64,000 nucleotides of DNA, taken from contig CP129018.1 in assembly GCA_020524525.2 (NCBI GenBank), positions 2,918,115 through 2,982,114 of the forward strand. The letters run 5' to 3'. Positions within the stretch are counted from its first letter, which is position 1; the number at the start of each line of letters is the position of its first letter. The notes under the pieces are model-generated. The model did not search any database, was not told the DNA's origin, and saw only the letters and a list, made by a program, of their open reading frames with translations. This DNA is from Bacillus tianshenii (GTDB lineage: Bacteria > Bacillota > Bacilli > Bacillales > Bacillaceae_N). Below are positions 56,458 through 64,000 of the stretch, piece by piece. A program made the translations under genes and the position numbers.

Positions 56458-56987
56458 TCGAATTCTCCTTGATATCGTTTATATTTCTTTTGCTGTTGTT
56501 GCCAATCCTTTGCTAACATTTCATAAAGATACACATCATGCCATTCACCGTACTTATAAATGTGGTCTTTGTAATAGCCCACTTCTCTACACCCATGCAT
56601 TTTATGCGTTTTTCTCACATTTTCATTTTGTGACATGACTTCTCCCATCAACTTCTTCAAACCGAGCTCCGAAAAAACATAATTATACAAGTAAGGTCCA
56701 ATCATTGGACCAACCATACTATATGCCGGCTCCCCGATATAGTAAGCCCAGGTTGCCCGCTTGTTTTGCATATCAATTTCATGCAATGATACTAGCCCAA
56801 TCAGTTGATCTTTGAATTCAATCACCCAATACTTCGAGTTTGTATCCTGCTTAACTTTTGCAAACCATTGTTTCTGCTTTTCAAGATTATCTTCAATATC
56901 TGTGTACATATATTTTGTGACATGCTCACTTGTACGCCACTTTAACACTTGTTCCAAATGCTCTTCTCTTAATTTTATAAAACGCAT
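56454..56987 (-). CDS. pseH: PseH-like N-acetyltransferase (GNAT)
   Basis: A 177-residue GNAT enzyme. It would acetylate the 4-amino group made by PseC, using acetyl-CoA. The start MRFIKLREEHLEQVLKWRTS and YYIGEPAYSMVGPMIGPYL and NENVRKTHKMHGCREVGYYKDH segments fit the PseH group. The ATG at 56987 has GGAGG five bases upstream; the longer TTG frame would swallow the ribosome site. It sits just after luxC. Given the acyl module upstream, acyl groups other than acetyl cannot be excluded. Confidence 0.85.
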   Translation of the reverse strand: MRFIKLREEHLEQVLKWRTSEHVTKYMYTDIEDNLEKQKQWFAKVKQDTNSKYWVIEFKDQLIGLVSLHEIDMQNKRATWAYYIGEPAYSMVGPMIGPYLYNYVFSELGLKKLMGEVMSQNENVRKTHKMHGCREVGYYKDHIYKYGEWHDVYLYEMLAKDWQQQQKKYKRYQGEFE

Positions 56988-57000
56988 AACAACCTCCGCC

Positions 57001-58215
57001 TTACCGAACAACTACTTCTCTAGTAAAATACGTTAAGAAATCATAACCATCCCACACCGAATTGAAATCCAACGCCTGACCTACCGATACAATACGGTCG
57101 ATCCCGCGATTGGGAAGGTTCTCGACAAGCTCATGTAATTGTGTTTTCTCAAATCCGAAATACGACAATGTTTGATCCTTATGGCTAAATAGAGATGCTG
57201 CTTCACTCAATGTTTGCACTGATATTTCAAGGAACAGACCTGCACCGCAATGCATTTCTCTATCCATATCAGTCAAATTCTCCAATTCTATTCGCTGAAA
57301 GCCTTCACTACCTACATTTGTAACCGATTTCGTATGCTCCTGAGCCCCATAGAAACAGCTTGTTGCAAATCGATTTATATTTAAAGCAGGTGCTATAGAA
57401 TGCTTTTTCTGTTTCAAATACCCTTCTAATTCTGTCCAGAACTTTTTCTTAACAGCATGGATTTCATTTTCCTTACCAAGCCACAGAACAAGCCTAGGAG
57501 AGGAACAAGCCATTTGGTCAAACCAAAATGCATCATTATAAAATTGATGAACAAACTGCCCAAGTGCTCTGCTGTCCAACTGATTAATTTCTTCTGCAGC
57601 GAGCAGCACACTTGAAAACCTATCCGCAAAAACTAACTCTGTTGCCATCGGAGGCAGTGGTAACGAACGAATCTTTTGAATCGTCGTATCTCCTCCCCAA
57701 ATGACACGGACGTCGCAATAGCTAGAAAGATAGCTCGTTATAGCATCATCGTGTTCATAGCTTACGATCAACGTCCGTTCAGCAATTTTCGAAAACTGTT
57801 CTTTTGTTAATTCTTCCGCAATGACATTTAATAAAAGGTTGAGTTGTTCATTCTGTCGCTGTGATAAACGTAAAATGTTTTTATTACCTGCAAGCATTGA
57901 TAATACCCATGAATATAAAAAGATCGAATCCACATTTGAAGGCGCAAAATGAAGTACCGTTCCACGCGGTAGTAATAACTTCTCTGCCTGCTCGAACTCT
58001 GCTTTCAGCTGATAAATGTTTGCTTTCCGAAGCCAATAGCCGACTGCTACTAATTCTGGATATTGACGTAATGAACGTTCTTTCAATAATCGACTCGAAA
58101 CACTCTGAAGAAATTGAAGAACTTCTTCTGAGAAAGGCTTTAACATCTTTTGTGAGGATACGGAGCGTACCTCATCTTTCCAATCACTAGTTTGACGTGG
58201 CAATAAGAATATCAT
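57001..58215 (-). CDS. LuxC-like acyl-CoA/acyl-protein reductase
   Basis: A 404-residue protein of the LuxC fatty acyl reductase family, an aldehyde-dehydrogenase fold that takes acyl groups from LuxE and reduces them with NADPH to aldehydes. The catalytic Cys is probably Cys237 in FDQMACSSPRLVLW, and LHFAPSNVDSIFLYSW (about 88-103) is the conserved nucleotide region. No luciferase genes are present, so bioluminescence is not implied. Such pairs occur in some surface-polysaccharide loci. The ATG overlaps the luxE-like stop by four bases. Its substrate here is unknown. Confidence 0.82.
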   Translation of the reverse strand: MIFLLPRQTSDWKDEVRSVSSQKMLKPFSEEVLQFLQSVSSRLLKERSLRQYPELVAVGYWLRKANIYQLKAEFEQAEKLLLPRGTVLHFAPSNVDSIFLYSWVLSMLAGNKNILRLSQRQNEQLNLLLNVIAEELTKEQFSKIAERTLIVSYEHDDAITSYLSSYCDVRVIWGGDTTIQKIRSLPLPPMATELVFADRFSSVLLAAEEINQLDSRALGQFVHQFYNDAFWFDQMACSSPRLVLWLGKENEIHAVKKKFWTELEGYLKQKKHSIAPALNINRFATSCFYGAQEHTKSVTNVGSEGFQRIELENLTDMDREMHCGAGLFLEISVQTLSEAASLFSHKDQTLSYFGFEKTQLHELVENLPNRGIDRIVSVGQALDFNSVWDGYDFLTYFTREVVVR

Positions 58216-59297
58216 CGTAATGCACCTCTTTGGTCGAAAGCATGTGTGTCACTGCACCCACGAATCTCTGCTTTTGGAAGCCGACCTTCAACTGTAAAAT
58301 AACGCCCTTTTCTTCCACACGAACAATCATCTTCACCAATGATTTCACCAAGATCCTCAGTTAACAAGCTATGGCCAGGGTAGCTTTTGGGAAGAATACT
58401 CAAAACTTGCAGCAATCCTTTCTCCTTATAAGAAAGAACCTCTAAACTATTCATATCACGTACAAGGACATCTGCAAAATGAGGTGGATGAAAATACCCA
58501 TGCTCACACTCCATAAAGATCGAACCGACCTGCTCAACCATTCCGTAATAATTATGAATCCGCGCAAGTCCAAATTGTTCTCGCAACGCTGCTTTAAAGT
58601 CATCATTGCTCACTGCTTCATCCTTTAGCTTCTTCCATCCGCCACCGTGAATGAGTAAACCATCGGATAAATTGAAATTCAAACCTCGTTCACGACAAAC
58701 TTGATAGAAGTATTGCCATACCATAAACGTGAAGCCAAACAGAAGAATTTGCTCTCCTTGGTGCTTATCCAAGAATGCTTGTAATCCTTCCTCATCAAGC
58801 TCCATGCTGTCATTTAACGCATAGAAATGATTACGACCGAAGTTTGAGAAACCAAGAATCCCAGCTCCTCTTGCACTAAACGATTTACGATTTTTAATAA
58901 CACTCTTCGAATCAAGGATAATCATTGGTAACCGCTTCTTACCCACAAATGATTGCACGATATTAATTAATGCCCGTGACTGTAACATTGATGTTTCTTT
59001 ATCTAAAAAGATCTTCGACACCACTTGTGAAGTCGTTCCGCTCGACGTTAATGTTTTAAGGATGTTCTCTTTTGGTACTGAGTAAAGCTCTAACATTTTA
59101 AAAAGTTGAACCGGTAAAAAAGGAAGTTCATGCAACCGTTCAGCCGAAGTAAACAGCCTCATATTCTCAAGGATATTCTTATACTCTTGGCAATTCTCTG
59201 TGTGAAACTGGGTTAGTCTTGACATTTCTTGTACTAAATACGCTTCCTTTTCTTGCTTTTCCATCTCAAACGGATTTGCTGAAAACTGTACTGTCAT
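58212..59297 (-). CDS. LuxE/PaaK-family acyl-protein synthetase
   Basis: A 361-residue LuxE-type protein that would adenylate an acyl acid and hold the acyl group on a Cys for LuxC. The ATP-binding loop is TLTSSGTTSQVVSKI (about 82-96), and conserved IHGGGWKK and NYYGMVEQVGSIFMEC segments follow; a Cys-rich end (DDCSCGRKGRYFTVEGR) matches the family. The ATG at 59297 is used; a GTG at 59306 overlapping the upstream stop is an alternative. It is in the standard luxE-luxC order with translational coupling on both sides. Confidence 0.82.
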   Translation of the reverse strand: MTVQFSANPFEMEKQEKEAYLVQEMSRLTQFHTENCQEYKNILENMRLFTSAERLHELPFLPVQLFKMLELYSVPKENILKTLTSSGTTSQVVSKIFLDKETSMLQSRALINIVQSFVGKKRLPMIILDSKSVIKNRKSFSARGAGILGFSNFGRNHFYALNDSMELDEEGLQAFLDKHQGEQILLFGFTFMVWQYFYQVCRERGLNFNLSDGLLIHGGGWKKLKDEAVSNDDFKAALREQFGLARIHNYYGMVEQVGSIFMECEHGYFHPPHFADVLVRDMNSLEVLSYKEKGLLQVLSILPKSYPGHSLLTEDLGEIIGEDDCSCGRKGRYFTVEGRLPKAEIRGCSDTHAFDQRGALR

Positions 59298-59302
59298 ACC
59301 TA

Positions 59303-60685
59303 TCACAATTCCTTTAACTTTGAATAATCGACTTTTCCATTTGAAAGCCGCGGCATCTGTTCTAGCTCAATCACTTTATACGAGCGAGGATGCAGCTTAA
59401 ATGTGTCACGAATAAAATGACTCACTTGCTCACTCTTAGTGTCTTCTAATGCTACAACCATTTTCTCATCATCACCTGTACATGCCACTGCAAGACCAAG
59501 CTGCCGTTCAATCGACTTTTCCACATCATCTAAGCTAATTCGTAAGCCAAACAGCTTAATGAACCGTTTCATCCGCCCCTTGATGTAGAAGAAACCATCC
59601 TCATCTTGCTCAGCAACGTCTCCTGTACGAAGAATTCCTTGCAACTCATCACCTTTCGCCAAATCAGCTCGACTATGTGCATAACCAAGCATGACATTAT
59701 CTCCTTCATAAATCAGCTCGTTTGTTTCTGCATCCAAATGTAATCTCCCGCCTGGAATAACTTTTCCGATTGAACCAACCTTTCCAGAAAGTTCTTGCGG
59801 TGAAACATAACTGATACGCGCAGTTGCTTCTGTCTGTCCATACATCACGTAAAAAAGGTAATGATTAGCTTCAGCTATTTCTTGAAAATAACCGATCAAC
59901 TTGTCCGATAACCGACCACCAGCTTGTGTGAAATAACGCAAGGAAGGAAGCTCCATCCGCTCAAACCGTAAACGTTGTAACATTTGATAAGTGTACGGAA
60001 CTCCTGAAAAAGATGTTGCCTCATGTTGCTTGAAAAACTCCCAAAACCCTTTTGAGAGTATACTTTCACTTGTTAAGAGAAGTGTCCCTTCAGCATGTAA
60101 ATGACTATTAATAACCGACAAGCCATAAGAATATTGCATGGGCAGTGTTGTAATCGGTCGCTCTTTTTCATTTAATTCTAGATACTCTACAATTGATTCT
60201 GCATTTGATTGAAGGTTTTGATAAGATAGGCGAACAAACTTACTGCTTCCTGTCGTTCCTGAAGTGCTTAGTAATAGAGCTAAATCAGGATGTAGCTCAC
60301 CTTTGCTTTCGCTAATCTTATGGTAAAGAATATACTCTTGCTCAATTTCAGTTTGTTGATAGTTTGTAAGACTATTAAGCTCTTTAAAGGTCATAATCCA
60401 ATCTGGTTGATATTCTGCTAGCACCTGCTTAAATAAACCTTCGTTCATTTGAGCATCAAGAAGCATGACAGCATCTCGAACCTGCAAGCCTGCAAGATAA
60501 CCCGCTAGTGAATAGACATGGTTATCACACAGTACAATACCTAACTTCTTATTTTTGCTAGTGATTTCCTGTTTCATCTGATCAATAAGTTGTTGTAGTT
60601 GTTTATATGTAAATGAGCCGTATTTCTGATCAATAATTCCTATTTTGTTTCCTTTTTTTATACTCCAAAATGACAATGAAAACAC
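59303..60685 (-). CDS. Acyl-adenylate-forming enzyme (ANL superfamily)
   Basis: A 460-residue AMP-dependent synthetase/ligase. The P-loop is LLLSTSGTTGSSKFVRLSY (about 132-150), the Y-G-x-T-E motif is MYGQTEATARISY, the hinge Asp is in LRTGDVAEQDEDGFFYIKGR, and the C-terminal catalytic Lys is in LSNGKVDYSKLK. It is short for the family, as are stand-alone ligases that load acyl carrier proteins. The nearby ACP gene makes ACP the likely acceptor. Start is unsure: the GTG at 60685 has AAGGAA almost touching; a TTG at 60676 is better spaced. A 96-base gap separates it from the SDR gene. Confidence 0.82.
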   Translation of the reverse strand: MFSLSFWSIKKGNKIGIIDQKYGSFTYKQLQQLIDQMKQEITSKNKKLGIVLCDNHVYSLAGYLAGLQVRDAVMLLDAQMNEGLFKQVLAEYQPDWIMTFKELNSLTNYQQTEIEQEYILYHKISESKGELHPDLALLLSTSGTTGSSKFVRLSYQNLQSNAESIVEYLELNEKERPITTLPMQYSYGLSVINSHLHAEGTLLLTSESILSKGFWEFFKQHEATSFSGVPYTYQMLQRLRFERMELPSLRYFTQAGGRLSDKLIGYFQEIAEANHYLFYVMYGQTEATARISYVSPQELSGKVGSIGKVIPGGRLHLDAETNELIYEGDNVMLGYAHSRADLAKGDELQGILRTGDVAEQDEDGFFYIKGRMKRFIKLFGLRISLDDVEKSIERQLGLAVACTGDDEKMVVALEDTKSEQVSHFIRDTFKLHPRSYKVIELEQMPRLSNGKVDYSKLKEL

Positions 60686-60781
60686 TTCCTTAGATGATCG
60701 TCATCTTTTTTATCGGAATAAACAGAGCTTTTTCCAATAAAAAAAGAGAAAGCCTATTTGCTTCCTCCATTTTACTAATAA

Positions 60782-61525
60782 TCAAACAACCATTCCACCA
60801 TCCACACCAATCACTTGACCAGTAACATAGGATGAGAGATCAGATGCTAGAAATAAAATTGTATTTGCAACTTCCTCTGGTTGTCCAATACGTTTCATTT
60901 TAATACTGTTAACCCTTTCTTGAAACTTATCCTCTGGAATACTCTTGGTCATATCAGTTTCAATAAAACCAGGTGTAATTGCATTCACCCGAACATTTGC
61001 AGATGCAAGTTCCTTCGCTGCTGATTTTGTTGCTCCTATCAGTGCTGCCTTACTCGCTGAATATACAACTTGTCCTGACTCACCATTTGTCCCAAAGATC
61101 GAGCTGACATTAATAATGGAACCAGAGCGGTTACGCATCATAAGGCGAGCGGCATATTGCATATGATAAACGGCTGCATTCGTATTCACAGCCATCGTTT
61201 GTTCAAGCTGTTCAGGTCGAACCATTCCTAACAACCCATCAGCAAGCATTCCTGCATTATTCACAAGAATATCTAAGCGTTTATATTCTTTTTGAATCGT
61301 TCGAAATGTCTCTTTCACAGCATTTAAGTCGGTAACATCATAAGCAAATATTTTTGCTACTCCGTCAGTTTGCTCATTAACTTCAGCAGCTAGTCTATCT
61401 AACGCCTCTTCATCACGTCCATTTAACAATACAGTTGTCCCATAACGAGCTAATACCAAAGCAGTGGCCTTACCAATCCCTTTCGAAGCACCCGTAATGA
61501 ATGCAACTTTCCCATCAAGCCTCAT
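60782..61525 (-). CDS. 3-oxoacyl-ACP reductase-like SDR (FabG type)
   Basis: A 247-residue classical SDR. The NADP loop is TGASKGIGKA, NNAG is at 89-92, and the catalytic Ser142-Tyr155-Lys159 set is intact; the C-terminus VTGQVIGVDGGMVV is standard FabG. FabG reduces 3-oxoacyl-ACP to 3-hydroxyacyl-ACP. A second FabG next to a dedicated ACP and away from the fatty-acid genes suggests a special acyl chain, e.g. a 3-hydroxyacyl group. It overlaps the ACP gene by four bases. Confidence 0.85.
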   Translation of the reverse strand: MRLDGKVAFITGASKGIGKATALVLARYGTTVLLNGRDEEALDRLAAEVNEQTDGVAKIFAYDVTDLNAVKETFRTIQKEYKRLDILVNNAGMLADGLLGMVRPEQLEQTMAVNTNAAVYHMQYAARLMMRNRSGSIINVSSIFGTNGESGQVVYSASKAALIGATKSAAKELASANVRVNAITPGFIETDMTKSIPEDKFQERVNSIKMKRIGQPEEVANTILFLASDLSSYVTGQVIGVDGGMVV

Positions 61526-61761
61526 TCAAACTCTACTCCATACTTAGTAAGAATTTCTTTTGCTTTTCCAAATGAGCTCATATCAATAACATCTTCAGTA
61601 TCCATCATGATATCGAACTGTTCATCAATATCAGCTATTAATGCCATATGGGCAATGGAATCCCATTCTTCAATGGAATTGTATTCGAGTGAATCGGTTA
61701 CTTTCGATTCGTCTATGCCAAGTGATTCCGCGAAGATTGTGCGGAGTTTTTGTGTGTTCAT
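61522..61761 (-). CDS. Dedicated acyl carrier protein
   Basis: A 79-residue acidic protein with the phosphopantetheine attachment site at Ser35 in EEWDSIAHMALIADI (DSI where housekeeping AcpP has DSL). The four-helix ACP pattern is otherwise normal. A W just before DS is typical of specialised ACPs in polysaccharide and polyketide loci. It would carry the acyl group made by the neighbouring ligase and SDR. The DegT gene ends two bases upstream and the SDR gene overlaps its end. Confidence 0.9.
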   Translation of the reverse strand: MNTQKLRTIFAESLGIDESKVTDSLEYNSIEEWDSIAHMALIADIDEQFDIMMDTEDVIDMSSFGKAKEILTKYGVEFE

Positions 61762-61763
61762 AT

Positions 61764-62882
61764 CTATTCTCCTTTATAAAACTCAAAGATTTTTCCAATT
61801 ATGTATTGTTGCTGCTCATATGTTAACTCCGGGTACATTGGTAAAGATAATGCCTCTTGACAAGCCTTCTCTGTTTCAGGTAAATCTCCTTCATTGTATT
61901 CAAGGTGTGAAAAAACAGGCTGGAGATGTAACGGGTTAGGATAATAAATCATCGTCTGTACGCCATGCTCTTTTAAAAAACTTTGTAACTCATCACGTTG
62001 TTCCGCTCTTATTGTATATTGATGAAACACATGCCGACGATTATCAAGTACGGCAGGTGCTTTAACAACCTTTGATAGCCCAGCTTCATCAATCAACTTG
62101 CTATAGTGAACAGCTTTTGTTTGACGTAATTTATTCCACTCTTCTAGGTAAGCAAATTTAACATTGAGAATAGCAGCTTGGATCTCATCTAAACGACTGT
62201 TATAACCAAGTACATGATGATAATACTTTGGTTTACTACCATGAACACGTAAAACTCTTAAGTTCTCAGCTATCTCCTCGTCTTTCGTGACAACCATTCC
62301 ACCATCGCCATAAGCTCCCAAATTTTTCGTTGGAAAAAAGCTAAAACACGCTGTTGTTCCTAATTCTCCTACACGTTGCCCTTTATATTCAGCTCCTATA
62401 GCTTGAGCTGCATCTTCAATGACAATTAAATTATATCTTTTTGCTATTTCGTTTATTGGTTCCATTTCAGCTGTTTGCCCGTATAAGTGCACAGGAATAA
62501 TGGCTTTCGTTTTATTCGTGATTACTTCTTCAATTTTATTAGGATTTATGTTAAATGTAACTGGTTCAATATCAACAAATACGGGTTTTGCACCGACCCT
62601 TGCCACAGCCCCAGCAGTAGCAAAGAAGGTGAAAGACGGTACTATAACCTCGTCCCCCTCTTTCACACCACAAGCTAGTAATGACAAATGGAGTGCATCA
62701 CTTCCACTTGCCACTCCGATACCATATTCTACATTGCTATAACTTGATACTTGTATCTCTAATTTGTTAACATTTTCACCTAGTATAAAATGCGAAGAAG
62801 ACATTACTTTTTCTAATGCCTTACTAATATCACTTTTCAACTCTTTATATTGGACTGATAAATCCAGCATTGGTACCTTCAT
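61764..62882 (-). CDS. DegT-family sugar aminotransferase (WbpE-like)
   Basis: A 372-residue PLP aminotransferase. The PLP Lys is in FSFFPTKNLGAYGDGG (about 185), and VASGSDALHLSLLACGV, PVHLYGQTAEMEPI, IEDAAQAIGAEYKG and YNSRLDEIQAAIL are present. These resemble WbpE/WlbC, which aminate C3 of UDP-2-acetamido-3-keto-glucuronic acid, more than PseC. The neighbouring UDP-sugar dehydrogenase makes a uronic acid substrate plausible. The WbpB and WbpD steps are not in the window. It lies two bases upstream of the ACP gene, and is probably co-transcribed with it. Confidence 0.82.
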   Translation of the reverse strand: MKVPMLDLSVQYKELKSDISKALEKVMSSSHFILGENVNKLEIQVSSYSNVEYGIGVASGSDALHLSLLACGVKEGDEVIVPSFTFFATAGAVARVGAKPVFVDIEPVTFNINPNKIEEVITNKTKAIIPVHLYGQTAEMEPINEIAKRYNLIVIEDAAQAIGAEYKGQRVGELGTTACFSFFPTKNLGAYGDGGMVVTKDEEIAENLRVLRVHGSKPKYYHHVLGYNSRLDEIQAAILNVKFAYLEEWNKLRQTKAVHYSKLIDEAGLSKVVKAPAVLDNRRHVFHQYTIRAEQRDELQSFLKEHGVQTMIYYPNPLHLQPVFSHLEYNEGDLPETEKACQEALSLPMYPELTYEQQQYIIGKIFEFYKGE

Positions 62883-62921
62883 TTTTTTATCACCCCGTTA
62901 ATAAATTGACACTACTTAAAC

Positions 62922-64000
62922 CTATAACTTGTAATATGACTTATTATTTATGTGCTTTATGGCATTTCTAGTGTCAAAAATGGTATTTGCTTTTTGGTCT
63001 ATCATCTCATAATTAAAGCAACTATGGTCTGTAGCAATTAGAGTTAAATCTGCTTCTTCTAATAGATTTTCACTTAATTCACATACTGTTTCTATTATTT
63101 TACCATCCATTTTAAATTCATTGACATAGGGGTCTACAACTGTCCAATCTGCCCCTCCATTATCAAATTCTTTAATTATCTTCAATACTGGAGACTCTCG
63201 ATAATCATCAATATCTTTTTTGTATGCAACACCTAATATAAGTACCTTCGAACCATTTAAGGCCTTGCCTTCTTTATTCAAAATTTGCATACATCGGTTA
63301 ACAACAAATTCAGGCATACTATTATTAATTTCCCCGGCTATTTCAATTAACTTAGTATGGTAATTATATTCACGGGCTTTCCATGTAAGATAAAACGGGT
63401 CAATAGGAATACAATGTCCACCCAATCCTGGACCAGGGTAAAAAGGCATAAACCCATACGGCTTTGTTGATGCGGCATCAATTACTTCCCACACGTCAAT
63501 GTTCATTTTGTTACAAAGGATGGCCATTTCATTTACTAATGCAATATTAATGTTCCGAAATGTATTCTCAAGTATTTTCTCCATCTCTGCAACTGCTGGA
63601 CTTGAAACTTCATGGACAGCACCTTCTAATACATTTCTGTACATAGAAGCAGCCACAGCAGTACAAGCCTCAGTTACCCCTCCAACTACTTTAGGAGTAT
63701 TTTTAGTATTAAAGCTCTTATTCCCCGGGTCTACTCTTTCAGGTGAATATGCTAAAAAGAAGTCTTCTCCACAAACTAAACCGGTTTGTTCTAAAATGGG
63801 CTTTAACAATTCTTCTGTGGTTCCCGGGTATGTTGTACTTTCCAAAACAACTAACATCCCTTTTTGTAAATGCTTAGCTATTTCTTTAGCAGAACTTTCT
63901 ACATATGAAGTATCAGGCTGCTGGTATATATCTAATGGAGTAGGCACACAAATAGCCACCGCATCTACTTCTTTTATAAACGAATAATCCGTAGTGGCAA
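62922..64000 (-). CDS. UDP-GlcNAc/ManNAc-type 6-dehydrogenase (WbpA-like), cut by window end
   Basis: At least 359 residues; the frame stays open to base 64000, so the N-terminal Rossmann part is missing. The family DAVAICVPTPL motif, LESTTYPGTTEELL and the active-site PFYPGPGLGGHCIPIDPFYL (catalytic Cys in GGHC) are visible; the C-terminal domain has GVAYKKDIDDYRESP. Such enzymes oxidise C6 of UDP-N-acetylhexosamines to uronic acids; the GHCIPIDPFY context favours the WbpA/TviB group over UDP-glucose dehydrogenases. It lies 39 bases upstream of the DegT gene. This stretch looks more AT-rich than the flanking core genes. Confidence 0.88.
   Translation of the reverse strand, partial: ATTDYSFIKEVDAVAICVPTPLDIYQQPDTSYVESSAKEIAKHLQKGMLVVLESTTYPGTTEELLKPILEQTGLVCGEDFFLAYSPERVDPGNKSFNTKNTPKVVGGVTEACTAVAASMYRNVLEGAVHEVSSPAVAEMEKILENTFRNINIALVNEMAILCNKMNIDVWEVIDAASTKPYGFMPFYPGPGLGGHCIPIDPFYLTWKAREYNYHTKLIEIAGEINNSMPEFVVNRCMQILNKEGKALNGSKVLILGVAYKKDIDDYRESPVLKIIKEFDNGGADWTVVDPYVNEFKMDGKIIETVCELSENLLEEADLTLIATDHSCFNYEMIDQKANTIFDTRNAIKHINNKSYYKL

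Noticed and set aside
57001-59297. Bioluminescence operon
   Set aside because: LuxC and LuxE homologues occur without luxA, luxB or luxD, inside a sugar locus.
60686-60781. Internal promoter before the acyl ligase gene
   Set aside because: TTGGAA-N17-GATAAA is possible but weak, and chance AT-rich matches are common in this gap.

Overview
The window reads as a chromosomal segment of an endospore-forming, flagellated, low-GC Gram-positive bacterium of the family Bacillaceae. It is not B. subtilis itself, but the gene order follows the B. subtilis trxB / his / lgt-hprK / uvrAB / minJ-ftsEX / prfB-secA / fliDST-flaG segment closely. Spore-germination genes, possible sigW, sigB and sigD promoters, SD-rich starts with many GTG and TTG codons, and MinJ, HprK and CccB homologues all fit this assignment. 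No rRNA, tRNA, CRISPR array, prophage or complete insertion sequence was seen. Nothing was computed or searched; all calls come from reading the sequence and the translations.

Layout, left to right. Most genes lie on the minus strand, so operons run right to left. (1) 1-8.5 kb: start of trxB, a possible 35-residue ORF, a TPR/HTH protein, then the full hisZGDBHAF-hisIE operon behind a clear sigma-A promoter. (2) 8.5-14.3 kb: an M20 amidohydrolase, then yvoF-ppaX-yvoD, lgt and hprK. Lgt and hprK are split by a 76-bp tandem-repeat array. (3) 14.3-16.4 kb: a four-gene yvlDCB-type envelope-stress operon behind a near-perfect sigW promoter. (4) 16.5-21.5 kb: uvrBA with a probable LexA box. (5) 21.5-25.8 kb, plus strand: a gerA-type germinant-receptor operon with a small two-helix D subunit. 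(6) 25.8-31 kb: an EamA transporter with a divergent MocR regulator, and a secreted Met/His-rich helical protein next to a two-component system. (7) 31-46.9 kb: an NlpC/P60-SLH protein, minJ, a frameshifted ctpB, an EnvC-like M23 protein with ftsEX, cccB, a YitT protein, prfB (programmed frameshift), secA, a YjfB-like motility peptide, a KinB-like kinase and hpf.

(8) 47-50.4 kb: fliT-fliS-fliD-flaG behind a perfect sigD promoter. (9) 50.4-64 kb: where B. subtilis has hag next to flaG, this genome carries a surface-sugar island. It encodes a pseudaminic-acid pathway (PseC, H, G, I and F homologues, but with a non-PseB dehydratase). An acyl module of LuxC, LuxE, an acyl-adenylating enzyme, a ketoacyl-ACP-reductase-like SDR and a dedicated ACP sits in the same direction. 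A second aminotransferase and a WbpA-like UDP-sugar dehydrogenase follow, the latter cut by the window end. A cytosolic sialidase-fold-like protein is encoded on the opposite strand inside the island. The likely overall role is flagellin (or surface) glycan synthesis, with a glycan that may carry an unusual acyl-derived substituent. That combination is the best candidate here for an undescribed system.

Other points of interest are the 76-bp array and its single relative over the secA promoter, an apparent ATT start codon in the KinB-like kinase, the A7 frameshift in ctpB, and a repeat-rich 840-bp gap upstream of ftsE.
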